A stretch of DNA of 64,000 bases, taken from contig CM049315.1 of NCBI GenBank assembly GCA_026874595.1, forward strand, positions 4,766,664 through 4,830,663. Reading direction: 5' to 3'. Position numbers and translations under genes: made by a program. This stretch comes from Sipunculus nudus. Lineage: Eukaryota > Annelida > Sipuncula > Golfingiida > Sipunculidae. A model generated the notes under the pieces. The model saw nothing but the letters and a program-made list of their open reading frames with translations, did no database searches and had not been told where the DNA came from. Shown piece after piece: positions 36,311 through 47,499 of the stretch. Within the stretch, counting starts at the first letter, position 1; the number at the start of each line of letters is the position of its first letter.

Positions 36311-36426
36311 TTTATGAAATGTTGTAAACGAGATGTTTATGTAATGTTGTAAATAAGATGAATTTTGGAATATTTAATTGTGATCGCAAAAGAAAGAATT
36401 TTGAGAAAACTTTCTTTTTTCTTACA

Positions 36427-36436
36427 GGAGGGGAAG
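36427..36436 (+). promoter_or_regulatory. Polypurine tract
   Basis: AGGAGGGGAAG-type purine run placed directly before the TGTTA start of the 3' LTR. It is the expected plus-strand primer site. Confidence 0.88.
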
Positions 36437-36668
36437 TGTTACAGTTGTCTCTTTAATTGTGCGCTGTTGACATTCTGTTTCGTGTTAGGCTCAAGCCCTG
36501 GGCGTCAATTGCTATTACGTGTAGAGACACAGCGCTCGGTGTAATCCAAACTGGGCGAACCCTGGCACGTGAAGACACAGCGCTCGAGCTAACCTGGAAT
36601 TTTCTGGGCTGTTCGCGCTCTATGAGCGCGTGTCTTGTATTGTTCTTTGGGCGCGTGTGTATTAGGTA
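36437..36668 (+). repeat. Truncated 3' LTR
   Basis: Aligns with the first about 235 bp of the 5' LTR and then stops near TGTATTAGGTAT. About 50 bp of unrelated sequence and a 33-bp minisatellite follow, so about 670 bp of LTR (or less, if the 5' copy has a nested insert) is missing. Confidence 0.88.
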
Positions 36669-36720
36669 TAACCATCTATACCGTTGCTCCCTCCATAACT
36701 TATATCGCTCCTTTCCCATT

Positions 36721-37385
36721 GTCCAGGAGGTGTGCGCTCTGCTTAGTACCATTCTCCAGGAGGTGTGCGCTCTGCTGAGTACCATTCTCCATGAGGTGTG
36801 CGCTCTACTGAGAACCATTCTCCAGGAGGTGTACGCTCTGCTGAGTACCATTACCCAGGAGGTGTACGCTCTACTGAGTGCCATTCTCAAGGAGGTGTAC
36901 GCTCTGCTGAGTACCATTCTCCAGGAGGTGTACGCTCTACTGAGTACCATTCTTCAGGAGGTGTGCGCTCTACTGAGTACCATTCTCCAGGAGGTGTACG
37001 CTCTGCTGAGTACCATTCTCCAGGAGGTGTGCGCTCTACTGAGAACCATTCTCCAGGAGGTGTACGCTCTGCTGAGTACCATTCTCCAGGAGGTGTGCGC
37101 TCTACTGAGTACCATTCTCTAGGAGGTGTACGCTCTGCTGAGTACCATTCTCCAGGAGGTGTGCGCTCTACTGAGTACCATTCTCCAGGAGGTGTAACCT
37201 CTACTGAGTACCATTCTCCAGGAGGTGTGCACTCTGCTGAGTACAATTCTCCAGGAGGTGTGCGCTCTGCTTAGTACCATTCTCCAGGAGGTGTGCGCTC
37301 TGCTGAGTACAATTCTCCAGGAGGTGTACGCTCTGCTGAGTACCATTCTCCAAGAGGTGTGCGCTCTGCTGAGTATCATTCCTAT
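36721..37385 (+). repeat. 33-bp minisatellite (about 20 copies)
   Basis: Monomer CCAGGAGGTGTGCGCTCTGC plus TGAGTACCATTCT. In the middle of the array GTGCGCTCTAC and GTACGCTCTGC forms alternate, giving a partial 66-bp dimer. Because 33 is a multiple of three, open frames of 221 codons (36457-37122, running in from the LTR) and 158 codons appear. Their content is only the translated repeat. Confidence 0.96.
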
Positions 37386-40054
37386 TTCGTGTTTACTGAC
37401 GATTAACTGACAGCAAAGTAATGAATTCCATGAGGTCAATTTAAAATGAAATAAGACAAAACAGACGTATTGTATCGCGATATTTGGATGACTGTCTCAA
37501 ACTTTTTTTTAGAAAAAATTAAGCCCAGTGGAGAGTCGTGTGTTTACCGCTAATGTTGTGCCAGTCCTTGTTACTGTTTGTTTGTCTCCCTCCATTACAA
37601 TCGACGAAAAACCTACTTTGTACTTAGGCATTTCCGTTATCCTTTTCCGAAGGGCTTAAAGGTTCCTAAAATACAATTTACTGTGTTTGTCGAGCGTATT
37701 GATATCAATCGCAATACATGCTGCGCAAACTTGACAATTTAACGAAAATAATCAGAACGGATTATGATTAAGTTTCGTGGAGCTTTAGGATTATACTTTA
37801 AATACAACCAATACAATTTTGATTGTGGGAATATTGGTATAGTGGCTTGCTTTGTTCTAAGTCTCACCTCCGCATCGGACTGATGAACCACGACACTGTG
37901 TACACAGAAAAACAGGAATGTTTTATTTAACGAGCTCAGATATAACGGTTATAATTTAGTTTCATATAAAAATATGAAATTAAATTTTCATTTTATGTAT
38001 GGCACTGGAATTTGTGTATTGAAATATCTGATATATTAGCTGTACAGTGTTATTATATTGAGGAAAGAAAACTGACGCAATCTCCCAACCAATCAGACTC
38101 TGTGAGAAATCATGAGCCCTTATTTACTTGTTAGCTATGGTTAATAAATTATATGTGTCTAGTACTGTCTAGTGCAAATATACATCGAACATATGCAAAC
38201 TGGCTACTATGTAAAACAACGAATGATCATGAAGTGCAAGCTGAAAACATACGTTTGAGTCCATTTCTGATTAAACAGACGAAACAGACGAACACTGGAT
38301 TGAGCAATCTTATTACTTTTGGAGCTAAGAAGCATATTTCTATAATCCATTGGTGGAATCTAGCAAACAGAAATCACACCGTGAAGGCAAGAGGCCATAC
38401 AAAATATTGTTCCATGAATTCGCCGCTCCATAGATTTTTATATATTTTTTAAGGTGAAGACCCCTCCTCCCCGGAAAAGGCCACATAGTCAAAATCCCCC
38501 CCCCCCCTTAGGACAAACAGGTCAAATCCTTCTCAGTTCACAGCACTTTATTATTCATAATTTATCTTTTTGTTTTAAACATTCAAAAACGAGGTAGCAT
38601 TCTAGACAATTTAGTGAGGCATTTGCACATTGAAAAACCTAATCTTCCTTATTATGAAATGTATAACTGAAAGATGATAGAGGAAATATGACCAAACTAG
38701 AAACTGGGTGATGGAATTATCTCGAAATTAAAATTTATGGGGTTTTCGACCCTCGAAAGCGTGGGGGGGGGGGGGGAACATACATGGCGATTACTCCGAA
38801 ATACGTGAAGGGGACATTGGCCCCAACCCCCTGAAAAAGGCCAATTCTTACAGTATATCTCAATTACAGAAGGATAAAACAGTACTTTGTCTATATATAC
38901 AGGTTATACATGTAGTTTGGTAAGATCTGTCCCCGCGTTTCTTACATGCAGTACGGGTCCTCAAAGTCAATGTAAAAAGCGTAAAATCAGAGAAGATTTA
39001 ACTGTAGAGTGACTTCTATTAAGGCCCCATGATTAGCTCTCTCTTGTATATTATGTACGACATCCCAAAGACCGGGCAACATCTCATCCTTAGTCAAATG
39101 TGCCAATGCTGTCACTGTAATGACCACAGACACCTCGTTAGGTTTTTCATGCAATATGGTTCAAGTTGAAATGAAACATATAAGCGTCTGGTGCAAAAGA
39201 CGGCGAGTTAAACCGAACCGTACCATAACCCTGACAGTCCTATTCAGCGGGGCACGCAAATACAAACATCGGACTTATCTAAAAAACAGATATGTTAGTC
39301 CTCTGGTATCTCTTGATTTCGTCTCTGACTTTTGTGCTGCTTTGCAGCCATCGGATGATGTTAGTCAGATTTACATGATTACTGTCAAAGGCTGACTGTT
39401 ACCACGATTTCGAGCTACATATAGATATATTTATAAACAAATGGTTATCTGGACTTGGTGAGTATATCGTCACGAGTGCGTTGCATCAAGAAGGTTTCAC
39501 ATACATGTAGGAATCATAAAATACAACAAGAGGTAGTCAGAGATGATCAGAAGCCTCAGCAGTGATGTACACAGCAGACATTCTCCATGATATCAAATCC
39601 AGAACAAAGCCGCCACCTAATACCAAATATCCTAATTGTAAAAAATAGTCGTTTGTCGCAATGGGAGAGAATACTTTGAATTAAAACATATGATGGTGAT
39701 TTAGATTACCAACTAATTAGAAGATAGTTTCTTCGATGTTTTTCTAGCCCTTCTTACAATTTCATTAAAATAAGTTAAGACTTTAAGCGTAAAAATGCTG
39801 ATAGACAATTAAACCAAGTAACCAGGGGTTAACATAATACCTCTCGCCAGTCCTCAAGGCTTGGGTCTTGAAAATACAGCATGCTTAGGCCTGGAATGTC
39901 TGGTTGACGTTGAACAACAATTAAAACTGTCTCCCCAGAAAGCTGTCGTCACGGCTTCACTTCACATCTATTCGTTATTTAGTTGTTTTTTTTTCTTGTT
40001 TTACAATGAAATGTTTTGATTAGTGTTGTGGTCGAGCACACAATATCGGAGTAA
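37386..40054. other. No gene recognised; two homopolymer runs
   Basis: AT-rich DNA. A run of 12 C lies at 38496-38507 and of 14 G at 38763-38776. An open frame of 91 codons at 39120-39395 (plus) has no recognisable domain and no supporting splice or promoter context, so I leave it uncalled. Confidence 0.5.
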
Positions 40055-40195
40055 TCGTGTAAGTCCGAGTCCAGGCTAGTCAAGTCCTGGTCCGAATCCT
40101 ATAGGTTCGGGTTAAAGTCCACTTTCTGCGGGTCCAAGTCTCTCAGAAATAGAGTCCAGGTTTGAGTCCGAGTCCAATTCAAGTTTCCTTTGTGA
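40055..40195 (+). repeat. Degenerate GAGTCC-type repeat, plus orientation
   Basis: Loose repeats of AGTCCGAGTCCAG-like words (GTAAGTCCGAGTCCAGG, GGTCCAAGTC, GAGTCCAGG, TGAGTCCGAGTCC). A reverse-oriented counterpart lies at 42178-42300. Confidence 0.6.
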
Positions 40196-40679
40196 TAAAC
40201 ATATGGGAATTTGCAATTATCATGCGTATTTTTATGTCAGTTGAATTTTACTTGAATGTTTTAATCAAGTTTAGCCTGAAGTCCACATATTTGGACATTC
40301 AGGAAGGAATACCATATTGACCGATTCAGATAAACATTACAAGGGTTCGATTGCTCATATCATGGCTTGAAATTTCTTCAACAGTATGCAGTTCTCTTCG
40401 TAAACTCTTGATAGAAACACAACGAAAATCAGCTACAGCTGTCTCCCGAGCATGGAGAGTATTATAAGGAACCACAACCTAAAAGTACTACGACAACCAC
40501 CCAAGTGAGCTTGCAACTGTAGGAATAAAAGAGAATTTCCAAGCGGAAATCGATTGATATAAAGCATGGTCGGTATAACAACAAACAACAGCGCTGTCTG
40601 ATACATCAGAAAAACAGGGGGGACTTTTAAAAGCGTGCGGGTGGGGACAATATTGCAATATTGTATTTTTTATACATAT

Positions 40680-40795
40680 ACATTTATATATGCATAATAA
40701 ATATACATACATGTATATAAATACATGGTTATCGTATATATACATACATACATACATACATATATACATATGCACACATGCACACCAGAGGCGGA
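40680..40795 (+). repeat. ATAC/AT-rich microsatellite
   Basis: TATATACATACATACATACA and neighbouring TATA/CATA words, ending in a short CACACATGCACAC stretch. Confidence 0.85.
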
Positions 40796-40934
40796 TCCAG
40801 GATTTAGGAAGTGTCGAACTCAGGACGAAAAACTAACACAGATTTGGCTGAAACCCTTAAAAAAGGTTGCAGCGGCAAAAAAAAAGGTAGGTGTGAATTG
40901 GACCCCCCCCCCACCTCTCTCGGTCCGCATTCTA
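40796..40934. mobile_element. Possible small hAT-like non-autonomous element
   Basis: The left end CAGAGGCGGATCCAGG resembles terminal inverted repeats seen in some animal hAT-type elements. The right end, read in reverse, is TAGAATGCGGACCGAG, an imperfect match. A run of ten C lies near the right end (40903-40912). No clear 8-bp target duplication is seen, so this is tentative. Confidence 0.3.
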
Positions 40935-41440
40935 CCATTGCCGTGCTGAACCGCTGACAACGTAATTGGGGATTCAGGTTAAAACCTGATCGAAGCCAGG
41001 CATCTCCATGAAAAGGGCATTCATACCTTACCAGCGCCATTTACCGATCACACATTGTTAGAAAGTTAAAGTGAATCGAAGCTATTTATCATCAGATCCA
41101 AATAATAAAACATATTAGCGGGAATCAATTCCGTAAAAAAGCTGAGACTTTGATTTGGCTGTTTGATTGACAGGTCTATATTGAAGAAGAACGACTCAAT
41201 ATACACATTTTATGAGGTCCTGTCATTTACCTATCGCCCACTATCACATGTGTTTGCTGTTGTATTCTCTGATCAAACCCGGGTTTCTCACAAACGGGAT
41301 CCATGTTTTTTTTTTTATGTTTCCCTTTGTTAAAATTGGAGACCGCAACATCAAACATAAGGTGGTGTAAAATAAAGTCATATTTAAACTATCCCCCCAT
41401 AAAAACACAAATAAAAGAACATACACACATACATACAAAC

Positions 41441-41453
41441 GGGGGGGGGGGGG
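41441..41453 (+). repeat. Poly-G run, 13 bases
   Basis: Thirteen G after a CATACATACAAAC stretch. Confidence 0.93.
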
Positions 41454-41624
41454 AGTAGAGACAGAATTAAAGACCAAAGCCATAAGTAGAGACAGACAAA
41501 CAGAGAAAGAAAGTGAGAGTGAGAGACAGACAGACCGAGTGATGGAAAACACACAGTCGTGTAACTCGGGTACACCGTGGTACACAAACACACAGCCAAA
41601 TACAAACTAATGAACACATGACAG

Positions 41625-41775
41625 TTGAAAGTCCGGACGTAATTTTTATATAAGCACTGTTGTGCGCTTTATAGATGCTGTCTAATTATTGCCACATTAA
41701 ATGAAAGTCCGGACGTGATTTTGATATAAGCACAGATGTGCGCTTTATAGATGTGTGTCTCATGCATGCAACAGT
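41625..41775 (+). repeat. Two tandem copies of a 76-bp unit
   Basis: GAAAGTCCGGACGT, then ATATAAGCAC, then TGTGCGCTTTATAGATG occur from 41627 and again from 41703, with few differences. The period is 76 bp. AGTCCGGACG includes the palindrome GTCCGGAC. Confidence 0.85.
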
Positions 41776-42177
41776 AAGAATCGGATACAAGTGACAAATC
41801 ACAAGTACTGCTCTCAACTTAAGGCGTGCTTTAGCTGCTACCGAGGTTAAAATTAGTCATCTTATGATGGTATCTTAGTTTGATCCTGCAGACCGTTTAT
41901 CTGTTTGTCAGTCTCTGTACAGCGAATTCATATCTTCATTTTTATTTCACTCGTAGTAAATTTTTATCACTTTGTCACTGTTTCTTGGAATACCTCTCTG
42001 GTTACCTGATTCTGACGCCTCTCTCTCTCCCTCTGTCTCTCTCTCTGCTTGATCCAGTAAATAATTTTAGTTCTAACAAAATCACAGAGCATGAATAGAT
42101 ATAGGTAGTTAGATTTTAGGGAAACTATATTTTAACAGTTTGATTTAATTGATCATCTTTTACATAATGATGCAACG

Positions 42178-42300
42178 AGCCCTGACTCGAGTCAACATCT
42201 ATTAGGACTCGGACTCGGATTTGGACTTGAACGTCATGGACTTGAACTCGGACTGGCACTTGGAGGGAAATCAGGCCGAGTCCATCTCAAGTCAAGCAGA
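42178..42300 (-). repeat. Degenerate GAGTCC-type repeat, minus orientation
   Basis: Plus strand shows GGACTCGGACTCGGATTTGG and GGACTTGAACTCGG. The reverse complement is the same GAGTCC/AAGTCC word family as at 40055-40195. Confidence 0.6.
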
Positions 42301-42363
42301 AAAAAAGCTCTGTCACATACCATAAAGATATAGCAAACTACTAACAGAGTATTAAAAAAACCA

Positions 42364-42364
<1 letters not shown>

Positions 42365-42423
<59 letters not shown>

Positions 42424-42440
42424 ATAAATATATATATATA
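42365..42440 (+). repeat. (AT)n microsatellite
   Basis: About 76 bp of alternating AT with two small interruptions (ATTTATAT, ATAAATAT), flanked on both sides by CCAGC. Confidence 0.96.
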
Positions 42441-43729
42441 CCAGCCTTTAGGTCTGCATCGGGAGCCAAATGTAGCTATGGTCTTTTCATTTACTTACAT
42501 TCATATACAACAGGGAGGAAAGGGCGACACGTGAATTTCCAGTTCAACATCAGAAATGCGTGACTAAAATATTTAAACTTCGTTTGATATAACCTTTGCA
42601 GGAAAATCTTGTTATAAGAGAAAATGATATGCAATCTCACCAGCATACTTATTCTTGGTATTTAAAAAGAAAATCCTACAAATTCTCTTTGATATGTTTT
42701 TTTATAACTTACATTAATTTAAATGAAACTAATTGATACAATCAAACAAACCGACAGACGCGGATGAATGAATAAGCATCATCAACTAAATATTTTCTTC
42801 AATGTTTTAATATCTTTACCCACGTGTACGCGGGGAATAAAAATATTATGACGTAAAGCTTGACTCAAGCTACGTACTGTCTCATTTTATATGAGCTGCA
42901 TGTGCACGCATGGCTATGGATCTGTACAAAATCTGCTATGTGTTGCAAATAGTTATGAATGTACAAGCTATATTCTTTCAATATATGATGTTAGAAAGCA
43001 CATAGAAGTTGTTTGAACATAAAAAGTAAACATGTTTTATTATCATGACATGGGACGGAGGGTGGCTTATTAGATCACCCCACTAGCCCGCCGTGGGGAG
43101 GGGGTACATAAACGTTAAGCTCTTATCAGAAACAATTCAGACTGACAAGCAGACGACATAAGTATCCCGCCAAGACGAAACAGAAGACCACAGTAACGTC
43201 ATAGCCTTCTTGCAACATGCCGCAAGGGATAATACAAGAGACGTCTCACGATCCGTGGCTTCATGAGTGTATTCCTCCCGATTTTGGCCGTGAACAAACG
43301 ACAATATGTTTTATTTAAAAAAAGGCTGATGGTTGATGGTATTCCAGTGTGAAGTTGTCTTTGTTTAACCTGTATTATATGACCTAGTTTATCTCAAAGT
43401 TTTTTCCCAATCAACTATTGTCTGAGGTGTAAAAAAGTATTTTGCTTCATTGAATAATATTATTATTTGAAGCTATTTTCATCTGTTCAACTGAGTAAGA
43501 AAGACTTGGCTACATACTAAGGTAGTGCACGGGGCACCATATGTTAGATCACGCAGCATCCTTTATGTATCTTTTTATAAATTCTTCAACCATTTGGCAC
43601 AAATGAAACATCATAGTTTATAAACTGCTGCTACTACATTTGTTATCACTTTTGCTGTTTTAATGTTATCATCCTTATTACTTTTTTCTCATTGATAGTG
43701 TCCTATTTTTTTTATTTTAATTTCAATAT

Positions 43730-43830
43730 TATTGATATATTTTATTATTATTGCTTTTTTTGCTTATTATTATTAATGTTATTATTATTATTATCAATTT
43801 TATTTTTATTATGATTATTTTGATTTAGAC
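43730..43830 (+). repeat. TTA/ATT-rich microsatellite
   Basis: Interrupted ATTATTATT tracts. Confidence 0.8.
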
Positions 43831-44562
43831 AATTTATTAAGGAGCTGTCAGCTCTTTAAATCATTAATGCTCTGACCAAATTTCACCTTTTCACGAAACC
43901 TACCTAAACAGATAAATACGCCCGAAATGGACGGAATTTGAAACGTTGTATCATTACATGTTCTGCCGTATGCTCAATTCCCTGAGTACCACGTTAAACG
44001 AAGTGTTGCCATGATTAATCAGATATGGAAACTGTTAAGGGATCCGATGCAAGTTTGCTAAACGAACCGTGCATGTACGAAGAAATCAGCCACAAATGAC
44101 TGGTCATAAACGCGAGTAATTTATCGATATGTCTAACGCTTTGTTAAACAAGACCTGCTCGACCGTCGACACTTAATTCGTGAGTGCTGGACACTTATTC
44201 ATAGGTAATCAGCCGTTACTGGGCTGAAATCTCTCCGCTGTCACCGGCCCTTCAGGGAAATACACAGATCAGGATTTGTGGTGTTTTCCTGCTGTCCGAC
44301 CTCCACGGACTCGACAACGTTTGAACATCGCCGAGTGTTTGTCTATCCTCTCTGCACTCTCTGTGATTGAAACCCGGAACATTAAAGGCTTTTGTACCCT
44401 TATTCATATTAAGTCTGATTAGCCAACGTGGTGCATGAGATGACGGCAAAGGATCAAGGCTTCTACGCTGATACCCTGAACGGTCATGAACTGGCTGCAC
44501 CTGCATGTAAATCCATCATTCAACCTCCTACTTACCGCGATGTAGTCATGCCACCATCGTCG

Positions 44563-44602
44563 TTATCATGATCATCATCATCATCACCATCATCATCATT
44601 AT
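44563..44602 (+). repeat. (ATC)n microsatellite
   Basis: ATCATCATCATCACCATC and continuing ATC triplets with single changes. Further scattered CATC words lie up to about 44830. Confidence 0.88.
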
Positions 44603-45572
44603 CATCACCAACACCAATGTCAGCGCCACTATTAACATAATCATCAAAGTGCAGTACTAAAACCAAATGTACAACATGACGCTCATTACGGCATTAACTG
44701 AAAAAAAGGAAAGCGTTATCATCAACTTACAAAAGTATAATCACTATCATCCTCCTCCATCCCCTCCTCCTGTTCACCCTCCTCATCATCAACGTCGCCG
44801 ATGTTGGCCTCATCATTGACATCATCATGTTGTGCTCTCAATGTCAATGTTGTAATTTAAACTTTGCCATTGCACACCCAGAGCAGGTTGCTATAAGTAA
44901 TACATCAGACTAATGACTGTTATCTTCGAACTCGATGCCTTATGGTTAAAGAAAGCAAATATTATAAACAACAACAGGATCATACAGACCTGCCTATTAA
45001 ATCTCTAAAAAAAACTACGCAGTATTGAGAAACGTACATATGCCTCATATTGTCCAAAACCGCCAATGAATCTTGTATTATATTATACACACGCCATTGT
45101 ATTATTGCGCACCATTCACATCCTGAACCAGTCTTATACGAGACAATTAGAACATCATAGAGTACGCATCATTGCTCGCTTTAGGTTGTGTCATGTTTGA
45201 CATTCTTTTGGTTGGATATATGCAGTTTATTGACGCCTTTCAATAACCAGCTAAATTTATTCAACTTGCCATGTTTCTGATCTCTATGTATGAAGTTTAT
45301 ATTGTTTTATCAACTGTATTTGCGTCTGCTGTTTGTGGAATATTCACCCTGCAGAGCCCTTTTTTTTCTTCTGATGCGTACAGGGTAGTATATATACTTC
45401 GCTCTCTCAAAAAGTATATGATGATTGACGACCAAAAATGCAGCAATCGCTTTGAATGGTTTGTCATACATTTTAAGAGCACGCACAAACCTTGGTGCAT
45501 TTTGAGACACGCCTATTTTCTAAACCGTCTGTATCAGCGCTTATAAATGTATATAATATATGCGCTTTATAA

Positions 45573-45612
45573 GTTATATCATATCATATCATATCATATC
45601 ATATCATATAAT
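45573..45612 (+). repeat. (ATATC)n pentanucleotide microsatellite
   Basis: Six to seven near-perfect ATATC units, followed by an AATATAATATA stretch. Confidence 0.93.
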
Positions 45613-47499
45613 ATTCAATAATATAATATACAGTGAGCTGTGCATAAGATTTTACAATCAATCATTGTTTTATTTTGGTAATCATAGGCAAACCCGGAAA
45701 ACCACAGGCAAGATTAAAATCCTATGCCATGCAATTTTTCGTTTTGCATGTTACCTGATGACTCATGATCAATGAATTATATTAATGAACTGGCTGACCA
45801 TGATACCACATTGTAATACCTATAGGAAAACATGAAAAAATGGTTTTTGGGAGAGAGAATAATAATAAGTTAAACATGTTGAGTTCTTAATTTATTTTAG
45901 ATCCGCGGAAGAGAGGCAATTATATGTTTAAAGAGCCAATTTTCTAGAGCAGCGACAATATTTTCGAGAAAATAACATTAATCATAAATTATTTTTGAAT
46001 AATTATCCGAGGAAATGTAATTGTTCTCAGAGTAGAATGGCAGTAGGTAATGACCAGTAAACAAATATTATTGCCTCATTGAAAAATTAGCAGTTTAACA
46101 ATGGACAAGAATAATACTGGCTAGAAGTTCTCGTGTTGTAATAATAAGCCTACCAGTAAAAGCTATATTAGCAAACTCCTAATTTCCATAGAGAGTACAC
46201 TATAAAACTCTATTTTCATGAAGTACTATCTGTCAGGGCTACGATTTAACTGATGCAGCCACTACTTTATAGATGACCCATGGTCAAGTATTTGTCTTTT
46301 TTTATTTCCGCCATGAGGGTTAGTGTTCGCTATTCATTTTACTTAATGAATACAGCTGTCATAACAAACCATTAACAAATTATGGGCAATTAGAGTTAGT
46401 TATCCATTGTAATTTGTAATGTTTCTTTCTGAAAAAAAAGTCATCATGGGTTTCACTTGAGGAATCTGTTCTGATGTAATACCATGGCTCTCCCTATAAC
46501 AGTCAGGAGTGGGAACAGTGGTTTTTAGAATACAGGGTGCAGAAGGGGAGTGAATACGAAAGGGGCTTCTGGGGCAGTTTGGAGCAAGGGACAATCTTGG
46601 GTAGTTTAAAAAAAATTCATGATCCAAAATGGAGCCCTGATTTGTTGTATTTGTGCTTATTCGTATGCTGCCATAATATGCAAATGTTTCATCTTAGGAG
46701 TGTTATAATTAGTAAGAAATCAACTGAAATTTTAAAATGTGAGGATATTGCATTTCAGTCAGGTCTACCTGGACAGGGTGAGAGTAACTTTACTTGCTGA
46801 TGGGGCCGACCAACACGATGAGACTGATAAATAAACCACTTTGCAGTTAGTTTGGTGTATCAGACCAATACGAGGAGACTGATGAATAAACCTCTTTACA
46901 GTTATAGTTTGGTGTGTCAGACTAACACGAGGAAAATGAAAAATAAACCAGTTTGCAGTTAGTTTGGTGTATCAGACCAATACGAGGAGACTGACAAATA
47001 AATCAGTTTGCAGTTAGTCTGATATGTCAGACCAACACGAGGAGAATGAAAAATAAACCAGTTTGCAGTTAGTTTGGTGTATCAGACCAGCACGAGGAGA
47101 CTGACAAATAAACCAGGTTGCAGTTAGTTTGGTGTATCAGACCAACACGAGGAGACTGACGAATAAACCAGGTTGCCGTTAGTTTGGCGTATCAGACCAA
47201 CACGAAGAGACTGACAAATAAACCAGTTTGCAGTTAGATTGGCGTATTAGACCAACACAAGAAGACTGAGAAATGAACCATTTTGCAGTTAGTTTGTTGT
47301 ATCAGACCAACACGAAGAGACTGACAAATAAACCAGTTTGCAGTTAGATTGGCGTATCAGACCAACACAAGATGACTGAGAAATGAACCAGTTTGCAGTT
47401 AGTTTGGCGTATCAGACAAACACAAGGAGACTGGAAAAATGAATCAGTTTGCAGTTAGTTTGATGTATCAGACCAACACGAGGAGACTGACGAATAAAC

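Larger units (their letters stand above)
29902..36668 (+). mobile_element. Degenerate Ty3/gypsy-group LTR retrotransposon with Gmr1-like domain order
   Basis: In order along the plus strand: 5' LTR (29902-30808), primer-binding site (30815-30832), gag with a zinc knuckle, aspartic protease, integrase, reverse transcriptase, RNase H, polypurine tract (36427-36436) and a truncated 3' LTR (36437-about 36668). Protein motifs are of the Ty3/gypsy (Metaviridae) type, but integrase precedes reverse transcriptase. That order is usual for Ty1/copia and described for the Gmr1 group of gypsy-like elements. Many stops and frameshifts and an altered integrase active site make it inactive. The two LTRs differ at scattered positions (6 differences in the first 79 bp), consistent with an old insertion. 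Confidence 0.92.
42441..46805. other. No gene recognised; simple repeats
   Basis: AT-rich DNA with TTA/TTTTATT-rich sequence at about 43700-43830, ATC trinucleotides at 44563-44602 and an ATATC pentamer at 45573-45612. Open frames of 87-91 codons (45271-45546 and 46537-46800) lack recognisable domains. Confidence 0.5.

Noticed and set aside
36457-37122. 221-codon open frame running from the 3' LTR into the 33-bp minisatellite
   Set aside because: The LTR part is not coding in the 5' copy and the rest is the translated repeat.
39120-39395. 91-codon open frame with a basic stretch
   Set aside because: No recognisable motif; this length is expected by chance in a window of this size.
40340-40360. 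GGGTTCGATTGC, resembling a tRNA or SINE B box
   Set aside because: No A box at suitable distance and no cloverleaf could be drawn.
45271-45546. 91-codon open frame with a hydrophobic start
   Set aside because: Looks signal-peptide-like at first, but the rest has no recognisable family and the opposite strand is equally open.
46537-46800. 87-codon open frame ending at the edge of the 55-bp array
   Set aside because: No domain, and the stop coincides with the array edge by chance.
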